Of a stretch of DNA of 64,000 bases, positions 52,213 through 61,319 are shown piece after piece. Both the position numbers and the translations under genes were made by a program. The notes beneath the pieces are model-generated. The model was not told the origin of the DNA, searched no databases, and worked only from the letters and a program-made list of their open reading frames with translations. Every line of letters begins with the position of its first letter. Position 1 is the first letter of the stretch. Source of the DNA: UBA5078 sp040384465 (GTDB lineage: Bacteria; Pseudomonadota; Gammaproteobacteria; Pseudomonadales; Pseudohongiellaceae); contig JAZKJF010000012.1 of assembly GCA_040384465.1 (NCBI GenBank), positions 133,843-197,842 on the forward strand. Reading direction: 5' to 3'.

Positions 52213-54249
52213 ATGGGGTTTGGTCTGGTGGTTGCGGCGTTGATCAACGCCGCAGTGCCTGCCTTCGCTCAGGATGGCCTCGACGGCTTCGACCTGCCCG
52301 GCACGCCCACCGTATGCTTCGGGATGATCGACATCACCGAGCAGCGCGCGCTCGATATCTGCGACGCCCTCACGCTGCAGGAAAATGTCCGGGCGCGGGA
52401 GCTGGCCCAGCGCTGGATCGCCGAACAACCGAACTCTGCCGCCGCGCAATACGCACTCGCAGAAGTATTGATTCGTGTCGAGGGCAACCTGGCACGCGGC
52501 CTCTTTCACCTCTCTCGCGCCGAGGAATTGACCAATTACAGCTCGCTCGGGCGGGCCATGGCCGATGGCGGCGCTCAGTGGCACTATCTCGCGCTCTCAC
52601 AACTGTCCTATGTGCATCAGTTGATGGGAAATCAACAAGCCTCGCTCGATTACCTCGACAAGATCGAGACCATCTACGGCCAGGAAGTGGAATCGTTTCG
52701 CGGCTGGCCGCTGATCAAGATGCAAAAATGGGACGAAGCCCGAGCCAGTGCCAATCTCGTGCTCAACACCAGCAACGATGTGCGCGAACGCAGCCGTGCC
52801 TGGAACACATTGTGCGCAGTCGAACTGGCCAGCCTGCGTCCGGCGGAATCACTGGAAGCCTGTGACAAATCCATCAGCGAGGATGAAGCCGTCGAAGACG
52901 CGAGCGGTGTGGTCGACACCGTGTACCTGCTCAACGCCTCCGAAGTCGCACTCAGCATGCTGCGCATGGAGGAGGCCGAAGACTATCTGACCCGCGCCTC
53001 GCGCTATCTGAATCCGGAAAGCGTTGGCGACCCGTGGATCAACCTGCTCTATCTCTACATGAATCAGGGACGTTTCGAAGAAGCGCGCACGGCGCTGGAC
53101 AGTCTGCTGGTGTGGCGCGACAACCAGGAGCCCATCGTCGGGGTGATGAACCGCGCCGAACATTTTCTGGTGAGTGCCGCGTTGTTGATTCTGACTGGCT
53201 ATCCCGAGGACGCGGCCACTCTTAGCGCCACTGCACTCAATCAACCGGACCGTACCGGCTCCTACAGTGCCGACGAGGCCCAGAAAGATTCCATCGCAGC
53301 ACTCATCAATCACATGGCCAACCAGACCGCTTACGAGATGAAGCTGGAGGAAGTGGCGATCCTGCCGTTTCCTGAATCACTGAGCGCGCGTGCCGACGCA
53401 CTGAGCCTGCGCTTCAAATCCTGGCGCTCGGCGCGTCATGCGGCAGCGCTGTTTGCCAACACCACCACACTGCAGAACCGTCTGCGCCCCTACGCCCCGC
53501 TGGACGTGCATATTCCCGAGTGGGTGGAGCCAGAGCTGGTGTCGATCATGGGCGAAGGCGTCATGTCCTCGGTGCTGGAAGAGACTCTCACAGCAGGCGC
53601 CTTCAGTCTCAACGAAGGCTACTACCACGCCTATCACGCCGAGATCGCCGCCCAACGTGGGCAGGATCTGCTGACCATCGAACACGCCGGCCGGGCGATG
53701 AACATGCTGCCGACGCAGGAGGTGCTGCTCAAGGCACGGCTGGCAGCCCGCATCGCCGACGCTGCCTGGCGCATGGGCGAGACCGAGATCGCCCTCAGCA
53801 GCTACGAACAGGCACTGGCGTGGGACCCGAGCATCATCCGCCGCCTCGGTCTGGCCTTGCCAGTCAATATCACCGGCGTCGACGACGACTTCGTACGCGA
53901 GGTCATCGGCTATCTGGAAAACTCGCCACGCTTTCGCAATCACCCCGACGGTCTGCTGCTGGAAGTCTTCCCGCAGAGCGATCTGACGCTGTGCCTGAGC
54001 ACCCGTGGCGGAACGCCGCTGTCCTGTCTGCAGATGGGCGAGGTGACTACGCTGGAGATCGGTGTCGATGGCGAGACGGAGGCACTGACTCCGGCGCAGC
54101 AATTGGTGAAGACCTTCCACAACCGTACTTTTGGTCCCGGCATTGAAATCAGCCAGACCCAACGCATGGCGTTGATGGGGTCAAGCGTCATTCTCAGTTC
54201 CCAGAACAACACCGGTGTGCAACGCAACCGCGATGCGGTTCTGCAATGA
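52213..54249 (+). CDS. Exported helical-repeat (TPR-like) protein in the MoxR operon
   Basis: A 678-residue protein from ATG 52213. Residues 1-20 look like a signal peptide (GLVVAALINAAVPAFAQ). The body is helical, with repeats such as ARELAQRWIAEQPNSAAAQYALAEVLI, AWRMGETEIALSSYEQALAWDPS that resemble tetratricopeptide units. No enzyme motif is seen; a binding scaffold in the periplasm is likely. The same frame stays open upstream through the REP array to an ATG at 52045 that overlaps the MoxR stop. No good ribosome site precedes 52213, which lies at the REP edge, so the true start is uncertain. Confidence 0.7.
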   Translation: MGFGLVVAALINAAVPAFAQDGLDGFDLPGTPTVCFGMIDITEQRALDICDALTLQENVRARELAQRWIAEQPNSAAAQYALAEVLIRVEGNLARGLFHLSRAEELTNYSSLGRAMADGGAQWHYLALSQLSYVHQLMGNQQASLDYLDKIETIYGQEVESFRGWPLIKMQKWDEARASANLVLNTSNDVRERSRAWNTLCAVELASLRPAESLEACDKSISEDEAVEDASGVVDTVYLLNASEVALSMLRMEEAEDYLTRASRYLNPESVGDPWINLLYLYMNQGRFEEARTALDSLLVWRDNQEPIVGVMNRAEHFLVSAALLILTGYPEDAATLSATALNQPDRTGSYSADEAQKDSIAALINHMANQTAYEMKLEEVAILPFPESLSARADALSLRFKSWRSARHAAALFANTTTLQNRLRPYAPLDVHIPEWVEPELVSIMGEGVMSSVLEETLTAGAFSLNEGYYHAYHAEIAAQRGQDLLTIEHAGRAMNMLPTQEVLLKARLAARIADAAWRMGETEIALSSYEQALAWDPSIIRRLGLALPVNITGVDDDFVREVIGYLENSPRFRNHPDGLLLEVFPQSDLTLCLSTRGGTPLSCLQMGEVTTLEIGVDGETEALTPAQQLVKTFHNRTFGPGIEISQTQRMALMGSSVILSSQNNTGVQRNRDAVLQ

Positions 54250-55445
54250 CCACTCACCTCTCCAGAAGCATCATCCTGCTGCTGGCCATGGTGTCGGCGC
54301 TCGGCCCCGTCGCCATGCAGATTCTGTTGCCCGCCATCCCCATCATCAAGGAGAGCTTCGCGGTCAGCGCGGCGGTGGCACAACTGACACTCAGTCTGTC
54401 GATGGCGGCGATTGCCGTGGCCACGCTCGCCTATGGCCCGCTGTCGGATCGCTACGGACGCAAACCGATTCTGATTATCGGCATGGTCATCACCATCATC
54501 GGTTCCATTCTGTGCGTTGTGGCTCCCAGCATCGAACTGCTGATCGCTGGCCGCATCGTGCAGGCAGCGGGTGGTGCGGTGGGTATGGTGGTGGCACGCG
54601 CCATCGTGCGCGATGTCTACGATGCTCGCGAGTCTGCCTCCGTGATCGCGACGCTGGTCATGGTGATGGTGGTGATGCCCATGCTCTCCCCGGCCGTGGG
54701 TGGCGAGCTGATGGTGCGGCTTGATTGGCATTCGGTGTTTGTGCTGGTGGCAATCATCAGCGCAGTGCTGCTCGGCATGCTGTGTTATGCGCTGCCGGAA
54801 ACGCTGCGCGAACCGCTGATTTTTACCGGCGTCGGTGACATGTTGCGCAGCTATCAGGCATTGATGAGCCTGCGGGTTTTTCAGGGCTACTCGTTGAGCG
54901 TGGCATTCGTGTCAGTGGTGTTCTTCAGTTTCATTTCCGCCGCGCCGGAGATCATGGTCAGCGTGTTCGAGCGGCCGGCCACGGAGTACGGTTATTACTT
55001 CATCGTGATTCCGCTGGGCTTCATGATTGGCAATTACGTGACCCGCTACTACGGACGGCGATTCGGCACACAGCGCATGATCGATTACGGCTCGCAGATT
55101 TCGCTCGTTGGCATCGGCCTCGCGATTGTTCTGCAACTGCTCGGATTTCATCATCCTGCCGCGCTGTTCCTGCCGATCGCGCTGGCAATCTTCGGCAACG
55201 GCATCACTTTGCCCAATGCTCAGGCGGGCGCCATCAACGCTGCGCCACACATGGCGGGCAGTGCCTCGGGACTCACGGGCTTCATGCAGATGGCCTTCTC
55301 GGCGGTGGCGGCACAGGCGGTGGCGTTGATATTCAACGGCACGGTCTACCCAATGCTGGTGCTGATGCTGGTGGCGTCGGCGATCTCCCTGCTGAGCTTC
55401 CGGCTGCTGGTGCCGGTGGACTCAACCGTCGACGCTGCTCACTGA
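54246..55445 (+). CDS. Bcr/CflA family drug-resistance MFS exporter
   Basis: A 399-residue transporter with 12 hydrophobic segments. The Bcr/CflA pattern is visible: MQILLPAIPIIKESFAVSAAVAQLTLSLSMAAIAVATLAYGPLSDRYGRKPILIIG (MFS motif A), GRIVQAAGGAVGMVVARAIVRDVYDARESASVIATLVMVMVVMPMLSPAVGG (motif C-type). It exports small drugs or amino-acid derivatives with proton exchange. It starts in an ATGA overlap with the helical-repeat gene and is the last gene of the operon, ending near tandem repeats and a REP. Confidence 0.88.
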   Translation: MTTHLSRSIILLLAMVSALGPVAMQILLPAIPIIKESFAVSAAVAQLTLSLSMAAIAVATLAYGPLSDRYGRKPILIIGMVITIIGSILCVVAPSIELLIAGRIVQAAGGAVGMVVARAIVRDVYDARESASVIATLVMVMVVMPMLSPAVGGELMVRLDWHSVFVLVAIISAVLLGMLCYALPETLREPLIFTGVGDMLRSYQALMSLRVFQGYSLSVAFVSVVFFSFISAAPEIMVSVFERPATEYGYYFIVIPLGFMIGNYVTRYYGRRFGTQRMIDYGSQISLVGIGLAIVLQLLGFHHPAALFLPIALAIFGNGITLPNAQAGAINAAPHMAGSASGLTGFMQMAFSAVAAQAVALIFNGTVYPMLVLMLVASAISLLSFRLLVPVDSTVDAAH

Positions 55446-55528
55446 CTGTTTAAATCACTGCCTGTTTTTACCACTGACTGTTCTAAACCACTGTCTGTTT
55501 TGAACCACTGTCTGTTTTGAACCACTGC
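55446..55528. repeat. 16-17-bp degenerate tandem repeat
   Basis: Units of the form TGTCTGTTTTGAACCAC follow each other five times with differences (TGACTGTTTAAATCAC, TGCCTGTTTTTACCAC, TGACTGTTCTAAACCAC, then TGTCTGTTTTGAACCAC twice). The unit beginning TGCCTG leads directly into a REP, whose head starts CTGTAGGAGC, so the repeat may have arisen from the REP flank. Confidence 0.8.
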
Positions 55529-55608
55529 CTGTAGGAGCCTGCCCTGCAGGCGACCTGAATTGGCACTGTACCAGCTCAGGAAATCGCCTGCAGGGCAGGC
55601 TCCTACAG
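55529..55608. repeat. REP/BIME hairpin between convergent genes
   Basis: Arms of 25 bases, CTGTAGGAGCCTGCCCTGCA plus GGCGA at 55529-55553, perfect complement at 55584-55608, and a 30-base spacer with GAATTGGCACTGTACCAGC. It lies between the convergent Bcr/CflA exporter and Na/Pi cotransporter genes. Confidence 0.92.
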
Positions 55609-55635
55609 TCAGTGGATACAGTCAGAGGCAAGTGC

Positions 55636-57297
55636 CTAGTTGGCGTAGGTTTCAAGGATATTGATCGCGTGGTTCTTGATGCGACGCATGGCGACAAACA
55701 TGTCGCTGTAGGTCTGCGCAGGAAGCGCCTGACAGGAGCCGTTCTTCAATCGCTCCAGGTGCCGGTCACGCATGGTGTTGGCCATCTTGTTCAAACGAGT
55801 GCCTTCTTCCATAAGCCGCGTGATGCGCGTGGAGTCCGCGCGCTTGCGCCGTGCACTGACGACACGCCCGACGAAGGTGTCAATCTCGTTGTAGAAAGTC
55901 ATGAGATCACTCCAGGCATCGTCGCTCAGCGTCTCACGCTGTTTGAAAAGTCGGGCGCGATAGATGGTGAACGACTCCAGACAGTCCGCAATACTTTCCA
56001 GCTCATCGGCCATGCGGATCAGACCATAAGCGCGTGCAGACTGGGCCTGTGTGACGGCATCGGTGAGCACTCGCGTGATGAAGATGATCATCTCTTCTTC
56101 AATGGAATCGGTGATGTCCTCAAGATCGTTGATGCGATCAAAACACTCCCTGTCCAATTTTTCTGCAGTGGTATAGGTGCGCGTCAGGTTGAACATTTGC
56201 CGGGTGATTTCGATCAGATTGTCCATCTCCAGATCGGCCTGCTGCAGCGCCACTTCCGGTGTCAGGGAGACGCTGTGGCTCAAGTGCCGCACCTGATGCA
56301 CTTCTTCGTTGTCCTGCGGAGGGACGAGCCAGACCACCAGTTTCACCAGATAATCGAGCAGGGGAATCCACAGCAGCGCGTTGATGACGTTGAACATCGT
56401 GTGGGCGGCGGCAATATGCCAGACGATATGCGGACGCTCACCGGAGGTCAGTTGCATATCGGGGTCACCCGCCAGCAACTGGTCAATGAAATCGACGTAG
56501 AACGGGAACAGCGCCATCATCAGAATGGCGCCCAGAATGTTGAACACAGCGTTGGCTCGGGCCACTCGGAGCGCAGAGGTGCTGGCGCCGACGCCGGGCA
56601 GTTGTGCCAGCAGGGCGGTGCCTACATTCTCACCGATGATCAACCCGACCGCTGTATTGAAATCAATCACACCTGTGCTTCCCAGCACCAGCGTAATGGC
56701 CAGCATGGCAGCACTGTTGCGAATCAGCATGGTCAGCAGACCACCCAGAATCACGCAGGCCAGCAGCGTGCCCGGCGACTCGGCGTCGATGAGATGCAGA
56801 TAGGAAAGGAAACCCTGATGTGTGCGCAGAGGCCCGAAAGCCATCGCCATGAAGTCGAGCGCCGTGAACAGCAGGCCCAGCGCCACCAGACTCTTGCCGA
56901 CAGCCCCTGTGCTGTTGCTGCGACCAGCCATCATCGGATACATCCCGAGGCCGATCAGCAGCAAACCGTACTTACCCAAGCTCAGTGAGAGTATCCAGCC
57001 AATGAAAGTGGAGCCGATGTTGGCGCCGAGAATGACCGCCACAGACTGCCGTAATTCCAGCACGCCGGCGTTCACGAGGCCGACGGTCATCACGGAAGAA
57101 ATACTGCTGGATTGCACGAAGGCGGTGATGCCCAGCCCGGCGAGAACAGCCATGAGCCGGTTGCGGCTCAGACCGGCCAGCACGCTGCGAATGGCGTCAC
57201 CGCCACTGGATTGCAAAGCGTCTGACAAGAGTTTCAGTCCCAGGAAAAACAGCCCCAGGCCACCGGCAGCGGTATATAGAATTTCGAAGTCGCTCAT
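55636..57297 (-). CDS. Na/Pi cotransporter family protein with PhoU-like tail
   Basis: A 553-residue protein. The N-terminal 330 residues carry the two NaPi-IIb repeats: GLGITAFVQSSSISSVMTVGLVNAGVL and ILGGLLTMLIRNSAAMLAITLVLG with LIIGENVGTALLAQL (QSSS and GENVGT motifs). Residues 370-553 are a PhoU-like helical domain (NLIEITRQMFNLTRTYTTAEKL, RMADELESIADCLESFTIY). It takes up or exports phosphate with sodium in the inner membrane and may sense phosphate through the PhoU part. Ends convergently on the REP. Divergence from other genes: copD lies 75 bases upstream on the same strand. Confidence 0.88.
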   Translation of the reverse strand: MSDFEILYTAAGGLGLFFLGLKLLSDALQSSGGDAIRSVLAGLSRNRLMAVLAGLGITAFVQSSSISSVMTVGLVNAGVLELRQSVAVILGANIGSTFIGWILSLSLGKYGLLLIGLGMYPMMAGRSNSTGAVGKSLVALGLLFTALDFMAMAFGPLRTHQGFLSYLHLIDAESPGTLLACVILGGLLTMLIRNSAAMLAITLVLGSTGVIDFNTAVGLIIGENVGTALLAQLPGVGASTSALRVARANAVFNILGAILMMALFPFYVDFIDQLLAGDPDMQLTSGERPHIVWHIAAAHTMFNVINALLWIPLLDYLVKLVVWLVPPQDNEEVHQVRHLSHSVSLTPEVALQQADLEMDNLIEITRQMFNLTRTYTTAEKLDRECFDRINDLEDITDSIEEEMIIFITRVLTDAVTQAQSARAYGLIRMADELESIADCLESFTIYRARLFKQRETLSDDAWSDLMTFYNEIDTFVGRVVSARRKRADSTRITRLMEEGTRLNKMANTMRDRHLERLKNGSCQALPAQTYSDMFVAMRRIKNHAINILETYAN

Positions 57298-57372
57298 TGA
57301 TCTGGAGTCTATTCAAACCCTTGATGCTTTACAAAATTTTTTTGCAATTGATTCCAGAAACCGGCACGACCA

Positions 57373-58368
57373 TCACAATAGATGCACTGGTCCGGTGAAC
57401 GTGGTCAGACACGCGGTCAACACCAGAATCAAAAACGCCAATCCCATCTCGCCACGAATCGAATATTGCAATGCTGCCACCTTCTCTCCTGCCAGCGCGG
57501 GGACTAACCGAAATTTGTTGAGTGCCGCCAACCCCAGCAGGCAAACCACCAGCAACAGTTTACCGGTCAGCATCAAGCCATACGGCGTCGAGAGCAGGTC
57601 CGCAGGCTGCTCCAGCAATTGCGTCAGCAGATAGCCTCCGGCGAGCAGCAGGCTGCCGGTGATTGCCCAGCCGAGGCGGCCGAAAGTCTGCAGCAGCGCT
57701 TGCAGCCGCACAGCTGGTTCATCACGATGCTGCTCCTGGCGACAAAGCGTATGCAGCGGGTAAAGCGCCCCGATCCACAAACCCATTGCACTGATGTGCA
57801 CAGCGATAGCCACGCCAGCCAGTACCCCTAGGCTTGCTACATGACCCAGCACCGCGAACGACGCTGCGAAAAGCACTAGCGCCAGCAGTGCGCCGCTGTA
57901 CAGTGACACCGGCAGGCGCGCGTCTTTCTCAGCCAGCAGGGCAGGTCTGGCCAGCAACAAAGTCACTGCGGCAACGAGGAAACCAGTCAGTTTCAATCCA
58001 GCGCCGTAGCCGATGGGCGACTGCAGCAACAGTCCCGCCATGAAACTGTCGAACATCCCGGCTACTCCGGTTTGATTGACCACGCCGACCTGTAACAGGA
58101 AGAACAACAGCGCCGCGAAACTGCCAACCAGACAGGCCAGCAACAACAACTGCAACAGATGTTGTCGCAGCGCCAGTGGCCAGTGCAGGTAGCGGCGATT
58201 CAAAAGAGAAAGAAGAAGAGGGGAAGCAACAGCAGAGGATGGGCGGGCAGCGCGTTCACTGCCCAGCCAGAAAACCAACAAACCGCCGACCAGACTCGCG
58301 AGGCTCGCGTAGCTCAGCACCTTGCTGAGCACGCTGGCCAGCTCCCAGGGACCGGCGGCAAATGGCAT
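57373..58368 (-). CDS. copD: Copper resistance membrane protein, CopD family
   Basis: A 331-residue inner membrane protein with eight hydrophobic segments. The CopD family marks are LVGGLLVFWLGSERA, ALVLFAASFAVLGHVASLGVLAGVAIAVHISAMGLWIGALYPLHTLC with the conserved membrane His, and GKLLLVVCLLGLAALNKFRLVPAL. It moves copper across the inner membrane together with CopC. The start overlaps the CopC stop by one base (TGATG). Confidence 0.88.
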   Translation of the reverse strand: MPFAAGPWELASVLSKVLSYASLASLVGGLLVFWLGSERAARPSSAVASPLLLSLLNRRYLHWPLALRQHLLQLLLLACLVGSFAALLFFLLQVGVVNQTGVAGMFDSFMAGLLLQSPIGYGAGLKLTGFLVAAVTLLLARPALLAEKDARLPVSLYSGALLALVLFAASFAVLGHVASLGVLAGVAIAVHISAMGLWIGALYPLHTLCRQEQHRDEPAVRLQALLQTFGRLGWAITGSLLLAGGYLLTQLLEQPADLLSTPYGLMLTGKLLLVVCLLGLAALNKFRLVPALAGEKVAALQYSIRGEMGLAFLILVLTACLTTFTGPVHLL

Positions 58369-58781
58369 CAGTGTACGTGGTCTCCACCGCCGTGACCGTG
58401 CTCAGACATCACCGCAGCGGGAGCATTCGGGTCCACGGTGAAACGGAAGTCTTCGCTGACCGAATGGCCATCTTCACCGATCACAGTCCAGTTGACGCGA
58501 TAGGCACCTGCTACCAAGGGCGGCATCGCCACATGAAACATCATGTTGGCAGCCGCATCGGGCACAAACCCGGTCTCGACGATACCGTTGTCACCGGTGA
58601 CAGTCAGACGTACCAAACGGACATTGCCGTTGAAATGCAGCATCAGCATTTCAGGGGTGGCGACGGTCTGTCCATTCTCCGGCACAGAACTGCTCATCGC
58701 GCTGTGGGCAAACGCTGCGCTGTGCATGACCAGCATCAGCAGTGCAGCGGCCAGGCCCTGCAACAGTGTCATTTTCTTCAT
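58368..58781 (-). CDS. copC: Periplasmic copper-binding protein CopC
   Basis: A 137-residue CopC. After the signal peptide (ends SAAFA) the mature protein starts with His, the copper ligand, in HSAMSSSVPENGQTVATPE, and continues with LHFNGNVRLVRLTV and YRVNWTVIGEDGHSVSEDFRFTV, which carries the C-terminal ligands. A His-rich tail (EHGHGGGDHVH) is added. It passes copper to CopD. ATG at 58781 has GAGGTG upstream; the longer frame to 58874 is ignored. Confidence 0.9.
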   Translation of the reverse strand: MKKMTLLQGLAAALLMLVMHSAAFAHSAMSSSVPENGQTVATPEMLMLHFNGNVRLVRLTVTGDNGIVETGFVPDAAANMMFHVAMPPLVAGAYRVNWTVIGEDGHSVSEDFRFTVDPNAPAAVMSEHGHGGGDHVH

Positions 58782-58930
58782 GGTGTCACCTCGGTTGTTC
58801 TGTTTATGGGGTCGAAAGCAGTGCATGGAGTGACAAGCAGTGTAACCCAATCCATTCGCATTGCCGAGCCACAAACAGCGACAGATTGTCGCAGCACACG
58901 CCCTGTATCTGGCGTGCTAGAATTTCAACC

Positions 58931-59905
58931 ATGACCACACTCACTGCTTCTCAAAATACGCTTCACGACAACCAGCGCCCGCCCTTGCTGATCGCCAACA
59001 GTTTCCATCCGGAAACAATGGCGAAGCTCGATGCGCTATATGACACCCACAAGCTCTGGCTGCTCGACAGTCCGCAGCAACAGGCACTGATCGAGCGCTT
59101 GAGCCCGGTTTGCGAAGCGGTGGCAAGCGCTTCCTGGGCGACCAATCCGTTAATCTACCAACTACCACACCTGCGCCTGATCAGTTGTTTCGGCGTCGGC
59201 ACGGACGGCATCGATTTCGCCACCACCCGTGCACGCGGCATCCACGTCACCAATACGCCGCGCGTGCTCAACGATGCCGTGGCCGACCTAGCGATGGCAC
59301 TGGTGCTGGCGACTTCACGCAATCTCATCAACGCCGACCGTTATGTGCGCGAAGGCAAGTGGTTGCAGGCGCCGTTTCCTGTCTCCAGCAGCCTGGCTGG
59401 CAAAACCCTCGGCATCCTCGGCCTGGGCGCCATCGGCGAGGAAATTGCCAATCGCGCCACCACCTTCAAGATGCAGATCGCCTATCACAATCGTCAGCCC
59501 AAACCTGTGCCCTGGCGTTACTGCGAATCCCTTGCGGCATTGGCACAGACCAGCGACATCCTTTTATGCATGCTGCCAGGCGGAGCTGCCACGAGCAAGA
59601 TGCTCAACATGGCGGTCTTTCGTGAACTGGGCCCGCAGGGCATCTTCATCAACGTCGGCCGTGGCAGCAGTGTGAACGAAGAGGATCTGGTGACCGCTCT
59701 GCAGCAAGGCGTGATTGCCGGGGCCGGTCTTGATGTCTACGCCAACGAACCACGCGTCCCCGAAGCGCTGCTGAGCATGCCCAATGTGGTGTTGTTCCCG
59801 CACATCGGCAGCGCCACGGTCGAGACGCGCCGCGCGATGGGCCAGCTGGTGCTGGATAACCTCGCGGCACACTTCGCAGGGCAGCCACTGCTCACCCCAT
59901 GTTGA
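58931..59905 (+). CDS. D-isomer specific 2-hydroxyacid dehydrogenase
   Basis: A 324-residue dehydrogenase. NAD(P) site TLGILGLGAIGEEIANRA; catalytic Arg in FINVGRGSSVNEEDLV, Glu in AGAGLDVYANEP and His in VVLFPHIGSATVETRRAM. The type and size match glyoxylate/hydroxypyruvate reductases. ATG at 58931 opens the family N-terminus, though the frame extends to 58742. Its end overlaps the ATP-grasp-like gene by seven bases, so they are coupled in translation. A glycerate kinase gene elsewhere in the window could use its product, but nothing links them physically. Confidence 0.88.
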   Translation: MTTLTASQNTLHDNQRPPLLIANSFHPETMAKLDALYDTHKLWLLDSPQQQALIERLSPVCEAVASASWATNPLIYQLPHLRLISCFGVGTDGIDFATTRARGIHVTNTPRVLNDAVADLAMALVLATSRNLINADRYVREGKWLQAPFPVSSSLAGKTLGILGLGAIGEEIANRATTFKMQIAYHNRQPKPVPWRYCESLAALAQTSDILLCMLPGGAATSKMLNMAVFRELGPQGIFINVGRGSSVNEEDLVTALQQGVIAGAGLDVYANEPRVPEALLSMPNVVLFPHIGSATVETRRAMGQLVLDNLAAHFAGQPLLTPC

Positions 59906-61173
59906 AAACACCCCCATTCGCGCAATCAATCGCCGACGCCCTCAACAAGGACTGCTTCTGCATCACCCTGGATCGCCCCGCGCTGCATGAGGCGCTGCTG
60001 CGGGACTCCGGCAACACCATCAGCCAGGCACTGATCGATGCGCGCCCCAATTTGTTCTCCAATGCGTCGATGTTCCTCTCTTCCGAACTGCTGGCGCAGA
60101 TGCTCGCAACCGTCAGGGCTATTGAAGCCGTCGCGCAACTGCCTCAGTACCGTGCGCAGATTGCCGCCTGGTCTCCCGACATTGCACAGCATCGGTTCGG
60201 TCCGCTGGGCGTGTTCATGGGCTACGACTTCCATCTCTCTGCCAACGGGCCGCGACTGATCGAGATCAACACCAATGCGGGTGGCGCCTTCCTCAACGCG
60301 GCGCTGGCCAATGCGCAGCGTGCGTGTTGCATGGAGATGGAATCCTGCATGGAACTGAATAGCGATGCGGACAAATTCGACAAAGCATTCTGGAACATGT
60401 TTCTCAATGAATGGCGGCTGCAAGGGCGCAGCGGCGTGCCGACTCGCGTGGCCATAGTGGATGAAAACCCCGAAGAGCAATATCTCTATCCCGAGTTCCA
60501 ACTGGCCCGCGATTTCTTCGAACGTCACGCGGTGGAAGCGGTCATAGTCGACCCCGCAGCGCTTACCTACGACGGCACGCAATTGCTGGCCAACGGTAAA
60601 CCCGTCGACATGATCTATAACCGTCTGGTGGATTTCGCGCTCGACAATCCGGCCCATGCGGCAATGCGACAGGCGTATCTGGACGACGCAATCGTGCTGA
60701 CACCGCATCCCGGTGTACACGCGCTGTTTGCAGACAAGCGCAATCTCGTTGTCTTGTCAGACCGCGATCTGCTGGCCAGCTGGGGCATCGATGAGACGTC
60801 GCTTGTCGCGCTTGGCAACGTGTTGAAAACCGAAGTCGTCACACAGGAAAAAGCCGAGCAATTGTGGGCCAGGCGCAAGCAACTCTTCTTCAAACCTGCC
60901 GCCGGTTACGGAGGCAAGGCTGTCTATCGCGGTGACAAACTCACACGCGGCACATGGGAGGAAATCATCAAAGGCGGCTATGTGGCACAGGAGTTCGCAC
61001 CTCCCAGTGAACGCATGATCGAGATCGATGGCCACAAGGAAGCGCGCAAGGCCGACATCCGTCTCTACACCTACGACGGCAACATTCTGCTGACGGCCGC
61101 CCGCCTCTATCAAGGGCAAACCACCAATTTCCGCACACCGGGAGGCGGATTTGCGCCGGTGTTCAGCGTGTAG
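59899..61173 (+). CDS. ATP-grasp-like protein of unknown function
   Basis: A 424-residue protein. The second half has ATP-grasp features: LFFKPAAGYGGKAVYRGDK (nucleotide-binding Lys and Gly-rich loop), YVAQEFAPPSER (acidic residue that holds ATP), KADIRLYTYDG and TTNFRTPGGGFAPV (metal-binding Asp/Asn-type residues). The N-terminal half carries GPRLIEINTNAGGAFLNAAL, also seen in ligases of the glutathionylspermidine type. It is probably a ligase joining a carboxylate to an amine. Coupling to the 2-hydroxyacid dehydrogenase suggests its acid substrate or product derives from a 2-oxo or 2-hydroxy acid. Not assigned to a named family. Confidence 0.7.
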   Translation: MLKTPPFAQSIADALNKDCFCITLDRPALHEALLRDSGNTISQALIDARPNLFSNASMFLSSELLAQMLATVRAIEAVAQLPQYRAQIAAWSPDIAQHRFGPLGVFMGYDFHLSANGPRLIEINTNAGGAFLNAALANAQRACCMEMESCMELNSDADKFDKAFWNMFLNEWRLQGRSGVPTRVAIVDENPEEQYLYPEFQLARDFFERHAVEAVIVDPAALTYDGTQLLANGKPVDMIYNRLVDFALDNPAHAAMRQAYLDDAIVLTPHPGVHALFADKRNLVVLSDRDLLASWGIDETSLVALGNVLKTEVVTQEKAEQLWARRKQLFFKPAAGYGGKAVYRGDKLTRGTWEEIIKGGYVAQEFAPPSERMIEIDGHKEARKADIRLYTYDGNILLTAARLYQGQTTNFRTPGGGFAPVFSV

Positions 61174-61319
61174 CCCACTCTCACATTTTCAAACCAGTTC
61201 ACAACTTCAAGTCTGCAATTTTCATAACATAGCCCCATTGAGCTGCCCTTCACAAAACCGTCTCAGCGTCAGACCACACCCTTGCTTCCGTAGTGAAGAC
61301 AACAAGAAGGAGTCTTATT

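Noticed and set aside
55612..56988. 458-codon plus-strand frame opposite the Na/Pi cotransporter
   Set aside because: Antisense to a gene with QSSS and PhoU features; His/Gln/Arg-rich shadow composition.
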